NCBI GenBank assembly: GCA_029267795.1
Contig: JAJUHR010000025.1
Span: forward strand, 1-12,188
Direction: 5' to 3'
Source: Planctomycetota bacterium
Lineage (GTDB): Bacteria; Planctomycetota; Phycisphaerae; Phycisphaerales; Phycisphaeraceae
Length of the DNA stretch: 12,188 bases
Below, piece by piece: positions 9,348-12,188 of the stretch. Under the pieces are notes generated by a model. It was not told the DNA's origin and did no database searches. It was given only the letters and a program-made list of their open reading frames with translations. A program made the translations under genes and the position numbers. The number at the start of each line of letters is the position of its first letter. Position 1 is the stretch's first letter.

Positions 9348-9373
9348 CTGGGGCTAAGCGAAGCGTGCCCCAG
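9348..9373. repeat. H6 hairpin, copy 3
   Basis: The stem is identical to the other H6 copies. The loop is TAAGCGAAGCGT. It is preceded by GGGTGC like the others. Confidence 0.8.
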
Positions 9374-9496
9374 TGCCGCATCGCATGTGTCAAACCCGTC
9401 TTCCCTCCCCGCTAATCCATTTCTAACAAGCCCTGAGCTTAACTCTGACACTCGGGGTCTACCCTCTGCTGCCGACCGCTCAGGCACCCGCTTTTT

Positions 9497-9502
9497 AAGG
9501 AG
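9497..9502 (+). promoter_or_regulatory. Ribosome binding site of the porin
   Basis: AAGGAG lies 6 bases before ATG 9509 and is the best Shine-Dalgarno sequence in the window. It fits a highly translated envelope protein. Confidence 0.7.
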
Positions 9503-9508
9503 ACCTTC

Positions 9509-10987
9509 ATGAAACACACCAAAAAATGGCCCCAGAAAACGTCCGCCGGGTTGGTAATCACGGCCGCAACCGTCGCGCTGGCCGACCCCGGCAGCTCGAT
9601 CTCGCCCGACCAGCTCCACGACCTGCAGCAGAAGATCGCCCAGCTCACCGCCGCCCAGCAGGAACTGCAATCGCTCAAGGAACAGGTCGCTCAACTCCGC
9701 GCTGAAAACCACAGCACCTGGCTCGACCAGCGCCGCGCCGAGGAGCTCAAAGCCATCGTCCACGACGTCCTCGCCGACGCCGACACCCGCGCCAGCCTCG
9801 CCGACACCGCCATGACCGCCGGCTGGAACAAAAAATTCTTCCTCGCCTCCGCCGACGGCAAGTTCCTCCTGAACCTCGGCGGCCAGCTGCAATTCCGCTA
9901 CATCTACAACTCGCGCGACAACGAAGCCTCTACCAGCGACGGCATCGACGACAACGAGTCCGGCTTCCAGTTCCGCCGCACCAAGCTCAACTTCGAAGGC
10001 CACATCGGCGACCCCAAGCTCCTCTACGAGGCCGTCATCGTCGCCGACCGCAACACCGGCACCATCGGCCTGGAGCTCGGCAAGATCGAGCACGAGTTCG
10101 CCGACGGCCTCAGCGCCGTGTTCGGCCGATACAAGGCCCCCTTCCTCCGCGAAGAGCTCACCAGCTCCAGGCGGCAGCTCGCCGTCGAACGCTCCGTCGT
10201 CAACGAGGTCTACTCCCTCGGTTACACCGAGGGTGCCGGCCTGACCCTCAAGACCGACTCGCTCCGCGCCGCCCTGATGATCAACGACGGCCAAAACGCC
10301 GGCGAACTCGGCGGCACCTTCGCCTCCGGCAAGGACTTCAACAACGACCACACCGACCTGGCATTCACCGCCCGCCTCGACGCCCGCCTCAGCGGCGATT
10401 GGAAACAGATGGACGACTTCGCCTCCTGGTCCGGAGAACCCACCGGCCTGTTCATCGGCGCCGCCTTCCACTACCAGAACCAGGAAACCGGTAGCCTCAA
10501 CGACTTCAACGGCGACGGCGACACCGCCGACACCGGCGAGCCCATCGATAGCTTCTTCTCCTGGACCGCCGACGGTTCCGTCGAGATCGCCGGCTTCAAC
10601 GCCTACGCCGCCTTCATCGGACAGCACACCCAGGCCACCGACACCGGCGGGCCCGACCTGCACAACTACGGCGCCGTCATCCAGGGCGGCTACATGATCG
10701 TCCCCGACAAGTTCGAGCCCTTCGCTCGCTACGAGTGGCTCAGCCTCGACGACGAAGCCCCCGGCAACCAGACCGACGTCAGCATCGTCACCGTCGGCGC
10801 CAACTACTACTTGAGCAAACACAGCGCCAAGTTCACCCTGGACGTCCTCTACGCCCTCGATCCGATCACCAGCTCCAGCACGACGAGCCTTTACAGCGGC
10901 GGCTTCTCCGGGCTGGGCTTGCTCAACGACGCCGCCAACGAAGACGGCCAAGTCGCCTTAAGGGCTCAGTTCCAACTCCTGTTCTAG
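9509..10987 (+). CDS. Outer-membrane porin, phosphate-selective OprP/OprO-like
   Basis: 492 aa, predicted outer-membrane beta-barrel channel. A Sec signal peptide is visible: MKHTKKWPQK, then a hydrophobic stretch (SAGLVITAATVAL) and cleavage after ALA at residue 25. Residues about 31-68 form a coiled coil (heptad-like LHDLQQKIAQLTAAQ and LKEQVAQLRAE), probably periplasmic. The barrel part opens with FLLNLGGQLQFRYIY and FQFRRTKLNFEGHI, which resemble the start of OprP/OprO barrels, and FGRYKAPFLREELTSS is another family-like segment. The chain ends FQLLF, with the C-terminal Phe expected for outer-membrane insertion. A loop with DFNGDGDTADTGE (332-344) looks like a calcium-binding DxNxDG turn. 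Phosphate selectivity is not shown by the sequence; general anion uptake is equally possible. Repeat islands flank the gene on both sides. Confidence 0.85.
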   Translation: MKHTKKWPQKTSAGLVITAATVALADPGSSISPDQLHDLQQKIAQLTAAQQELQSLKEQVAQLRAENHSTWLDQRRAEELKAIVHDVLADADTRASLADTAMTAGWNKKFFLASADGKFLLNLGGQLQFRYIYNSRDNEASTSDGIDDNESGFQFRRTKLNFEGHIGDPKLLYEAVIVADRNTGTIGLELGKIEHEFADGLSAVFGRYKAPFLREELTSSRRQLAVERSVVNEVYSLGYTEGAGLTLKTDSLRAALMINDGQNAGELGGTFASGKDFNNDHTDLAFTARLDARLSGDWKQMDDFASWSGEPTGLFIGAAFHYQNQETGSLNDFNGDGDTADTGEPIDSFFSWTADGSVEIAGFNAYAAFIGQHTQATDTGGPDLHNYGAVIQGGYMIVPDKFEPFARYEWLSLDDEAPGNQTDVSIVTVGANYYLSKHSAKFTLDVLYALDPITSSSTTSLYSGGFSGLGLLNDAANEDGQVALRAQFQLLF

Positions 10988-10999
10988 GGAGAAACGTCG

Positions 11000-11018
11000 G
11001 GCAGGTCATCGACCTGCC
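11000..11018. repeat. H1 hairpin, copy 3
   Basis: GGCAGGTC-ATC-GACCTGCC, identical to the other two full copies. Confidence 0.8.
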
Positions 11019-11024
11019 GATGAT

Positions 11025-11054
11025 TGAGTCCGCCGTGAATTCACGGCGGACTCA
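11025..11054. repeat. H2, perfect 30-base palindrome
   Basis: TGAGTCCGCCGTGAA is followed directly by its exact reverse complement, with GAATTC at the centre. It is the most perfect inverted repeat in the window and has no spare loop bases, so it could form a cruciform as well as an RNA hairpin. Confidence 0.85.
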
Positions 11055-11061
11055 TGGGTGC

Positions 11062-11083
11062 CACCGCTTGCTTGCAAGCGGTG
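11062..11083. repeat. H7 hairpin, copy 3
   Basis: CACCGCTTGC-TT-GCAAGCGGTG, identical to copy 1. Confidence 0.8.
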
Positions 11084-11101
11084 TTGCTCGAACGAGGGTG
11101 C

Positions 11102-11127
11102 CTGGGGCTAAGCGCAGCGTGCCCCAG
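11102..11127. repeat. H6 hairpin, copy 4
   Basis: Stem CTGGGGC/GCCCCAG with loop TAAGCGCAGCGT, identical to copy 1. Confidence 0.8.
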
Positions 11128-11133
11128 TGTCGT

Positions 11134-11150
11134 AGGGCGCTGTGCGCACT
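11134..11150. repeat. H8 hairpin with one mismatch
   Basis: AGGGCGC-TGT-GCGCACT. Six of seven pairs form. The outermost pair is A-T where other copies have G-C. Confidence 0.65.
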
Positions 11151-11158
11151 ATTCGTAG

Positions 11159-11177
11159 GGCAACTCATCGACCTGCC
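11159..11177. repeat. H1 hairpin, partly decayed copy
   Basis: GGCAACTC-ATC-GACCTGCC. The right arm is intact and two bases of the left arm have changed. CGTAG precedes it as in copy 1. Confidence 0.65.
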
Positions 11178-11186
11178 AATTCATAG

Positions 11187-11203
11187 GGTGCGCTGTGCGC
11201 ACC
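11187..11203. repeat. H8 hairpin, reference copy
   Basis: GGTGCGC-TGT-GCGCACC, a perfect 7-bp stem. Confidence 0.8.
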
Positions 11204-11213
11204 ATCTTGGTAG

Positions 11214-11239
11214 GACGGGTCAAGCGCAGCGGACCCGCC
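11214..11239. repeat. H3 hairpin, copy 2
   Basis: GACGGGTC faces GACCCGCC around AAGCGCAGCG, with one mismatch near the base. It is followed by AATAGCCG and a decayed H4 (11245-11256), the same order as in island A. Confidence 0.75.
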
Positions 11240-11320
11240 AATAGCCGCCGGTGGTAACAGAGTAAGGGTACCAATGATTGATAAATGTTAATAAATGGCG
11301 CTGTGCAGACCCCAAACTAG

Positions 11321-11340
11321 CCGCGGGTGGCAGCCCGCGG
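11321..11340. repeat. H4 hairpin, copy 2
   Basis: CCGCGGG (11321-11327) pairs with CCCGCGG (11334-11340). It is followed by TTT as in copy 1. Confidence 0.75.
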
Positions 11341-11352
11341 TTTCTCTTAACC

Positions 11353-11372
11353 CCTCTCCCTCGAGGGAGAGG
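11353..11372. repeat. Perfect 20-base palindrome
   Basis: CCTCTCCCTCGAGGGAGAGG is its own reverse complement and is followed by CTGGGTGAGGGTG. This resembles a very widespread bacterial intergenic repeat (CTCTCCCnnnGGGAGAG then GGGTGAGGG) that I know from many genomes. Confidence 0.8.
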
Positions 11373-11553
11373 CTGGGTGAGGGTGAATCCTCCGCTTTCT
11401 TTCCGCTCGCCAATGTCCGGGCGCAGGGCTGGGGAACCCACTATGCTCTGCCTCGGGATTGACCGTGGCGTCGTCTTGCTCCACCACGGCCACCCCGAGC
11501 TCCGTGGCGACACACCCGAGTGAAAAAAACACCCTGACAGGGAGCACCAGAGC
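11373..11553 (+). promoter_or_regulatory. Leader region upstream of the response regulator
   Basis: No protein-like ORF is convincing here. CCGTGG (11463-11468), CCACGG (11484-11489) and CCGTGG (11502-11507) allow two mutually exclusive 6-bp stems. ATGCTCTG (11443-11450) is complementary to CAGAGCAT (11548-11555) about 100 bases later. CCCTG-A-CAGGG (11532-11542) overlaps the ribosome site of the next ORF. TTGACC at 11459 resembles a -35 box, but no -10 follows at normal spacing. Confidence 0.3.
11539..11544 (+). promoter_or_regulatory. Ribosome binding site of a possible leader ORF
   Basis: AGGGAG lies 9 bases before ATG 11554. Confidence 0.4.
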
Positions 11554-11676
11554 ATGGCAGTCGCCTATCATAACGTTTACGGGACTCACTCCGGGTTGCA
11601 CCGCTTGCCAGCCGGACGGTTGAACACCCTGCAGGCACCGGCCAGGCCACGCTTTCCGGGAGGTCGCAGCCGATGA
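11554..11676 (+). CDS. Possible 40-aa leader ORF coupled to the response regulator
   Basis: ATG 11554 has a well-placed Shine-Dalgarno site and opens a 40-codon frame starting MAVAYHNVYG. It ends in TGA at 11674-11676, which overlaps the regulator start in an ATGA (11673-11676), the usual layout for translational coupling. The peptide is basic (many Arg, Pro, Gly) with no membrane segment, no recognised domain and no amino-acid run typical of attenuators. It may be a regulatory uORF or chance; codon use is less G/C-ending at its start than in neighbours. Confidence 0.35.
   Translation: MAVAYHNVYGTHSGLHRLPAGRLNTLQAPARPRFPGGRSR
11658..11663 (+). promoter_or_regulatory. Ribosome binding site of the response regulator
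   Basis: GGGAGG lies 9 bases before ATG 11673, inside the possible leader ORF. Confidence 0.55.
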
Positions 11677-12188
11677 AAGCCAAAAGCAGGCCGGTGACGA
11701 CCCCAGCCGCGGAACACCCGCCTCGGGCCAAGTTGCTCGTCGTCGAGGACGAGACCGATCTGCAGGAAGTGCTCCGACACAACCTGACACGCGAGGGCTT
11801 CTCGATCCGCCTGGCGAGCACCGGCGAGCAGGCCCTCCAAGCCCTCCGGCAGGACCCGCCCGACTTAATCTTGTTGGACGTCATGCTCCCCGGCACCGAC
11901 GGCCTGGACGTCTGCCGCCTCTGCCGCTCCGACCCCGCCACCGCTTCGATCCCAATTATCATGCTCACCGCCAAGGGCGAGGAAGCCGACGTGGTCACCG
12001 GCTTGGAGCTCGGCGCCGATGACTACATCACCAAACCCTTCAGCGCCCGGGTGCTGATCGCCCGCATCAAGGTGGCCCTCCGCCGCCAGTCCCGCAACGA
12101 GACCGAGGATGAGGACTCCCTCGTCCAGGTCGGCCAGGTGGCGATCGACCCGCTCCGCCACGAGGTGCGCGTCGCCGGCGCCGCCGCC
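11673..12188 (+). CDS. OmpR/PhoB-family response regulator (partial, cut by window end)
   Basis: DNA-binding half of a two-component system. 172 residues are visible and the frame is open at the edge. The receiver domain runs from RAKLLVVEDETDLQEVL (acidic pair E25-D26) through DLILLDVMLPGTDGLDVC with phospho-acceptor Asp69, then MLTAKG with Thr99, and ADDYITKPFS with Lys121. A linker (SRNETEDEDS) leads to VQVGQVAIDPLRHEVRV, the first strands of an OmpR/PhoB winged helix. About 60-70 residues of the DNA-binding domain, including the recognition helix, lie outside the window. No histidine kinase is visible. PhoB is the closest familiar type, and the OprP-like porin upstream makes a phosphate role attractive, but the target cannot be read from the receiver. 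Confidence 0.93.
   Translation, partial: MKAKSRPVTTPAAEHPPRAKLLVVEDETDLQEVLRHNLTREGFSIRLASTGEQALQALRQDPPDLILLDVMLPGTDGLDVCRLCRSDPATASIPIIMLTAKGEEADVVTGLELGADDYITKPFSARVLIARIKVALRRQSRNETEDEDSLVQVGQVAIDPLRHEVRVAGAAA

Larger units (their letters stand above)
9149..9373. repeat. Hairpin-repeat island B
   Basis: Between the nucleotidase and the porin. Order: H8, H1, H2 (decayed), H7, H6, H6. The part 9173-9308 is a diverged direct repeat of 10999-11128 on the other side of the porin. A small palindrome CGCACGTGCG (9317-9326) lies between the two H6 copies. Confidence 0.85.
10999..11372. repeat. Hairpin-repeat island C
   Basis: Starts 12 bases after the porin stop. Order: H1, H2, H7, H6, H8 (one mismatch), partial H1, H8, H3, decayed H4, an AT-rich stretch (about 11260-11298), a degenerate H8 (GGCGCTGTGCAGACC at 11297-11311), H4 and a 20-base palindrome. 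The first part repeats the block before the porin. Confidence 0.85.

Noticed and set aside
9415..9460. Pho box before the porin
   Set aside because: A single CTGACA is present near 9446, but no second half-site at 11-base spacing.
9311..10951. 546-codon open frame on the minus strand opposite the porin
   Set aside because: It is a mirror of the G/C-ending codons of the porin. The translation is a low-complexity Gly/Val/Ala/Glu/Asp string with no domain, while the + strand has a signal peptide, coiled coil and barrel.
4605..11372. Insertion sequence remnants
   Set aside because: No transposase fragment, no terminal inverted repeats around the islands and no target-site duplication could be seen. 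A trans-mobilised element is still possible and is listed as a finding.
11278..11523. 81-codon + frame in island C and the regulator leader
   Set aside because: It runs through the H4 hairpin and the CTCTCCC palindrome. Its LTPLPRGRGWVRV segment is the well-known translation of that widespread repeat, not a protein.

Overview
The window is GC-rich DNA in which every gene I can support lies on the + strand. Third codon positions are mostly G or C. Long open frames on the opposite strand are by-products of this composition. The gene set is a type IIA topoisomerase pair, TatC with an enlarged periplasmic loop, a HAL2/SAL1-like nucleotidase, and a coiled-coil OprP-like porin ending in Phe. This points to a Gram-negative bacterium and fits Planctomycetota (perhaps Phycisphaerae-like). 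The phylum is inferred from protein style and no marker gene confirms it.

Layout: a ParC/GyrA-type topoisomerase A subunit (112-2586) is followed 95 bases later by its ParE/GyrB-type ATPase partner (2682-4604). Next is a 451-base stretch packed with hairpin repeats, then tatC (5056-6147), a weak terminator, a VAO/4-cresol dehydrogenase-family flavoprotein (6304-7920) and a 3'(2'),5'-bisphosphate nucleotidase (8071-9120). A second repeat island (9149-9373) precedes an OprP-type porin (9509-10987). A third island (10999-11372) follows it. The window ends in a PhoB/OmpR-type response regulator (11673 to the edge), preceded by a possible 40-codon leader ORF that overlaps its start by ATGA.

The genes do not form one pathway. 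The topoisomerase pair makes one ATP-dependent DNA-strand-passage enzyme. TatC belongs to the export machinery for folded proteins. The nucleotidase recycles PAP from sulfur metabolism. The porin and regulator may both belong to phosphate physiology, but I see no Pho box to prove it.

The most unusual content is between the genes. About nine families of short, near-perfect hairpins are shuffled in three islands that share junction words (CGTAGGG or GGGTGCC). Some stems differ between copies by paired changes that keep base pairing, and two families with different stems carry nearly the same loop (AGCGCAGCG). A block of about 130 bases made of these modules occurs on both sides of the porin gene.
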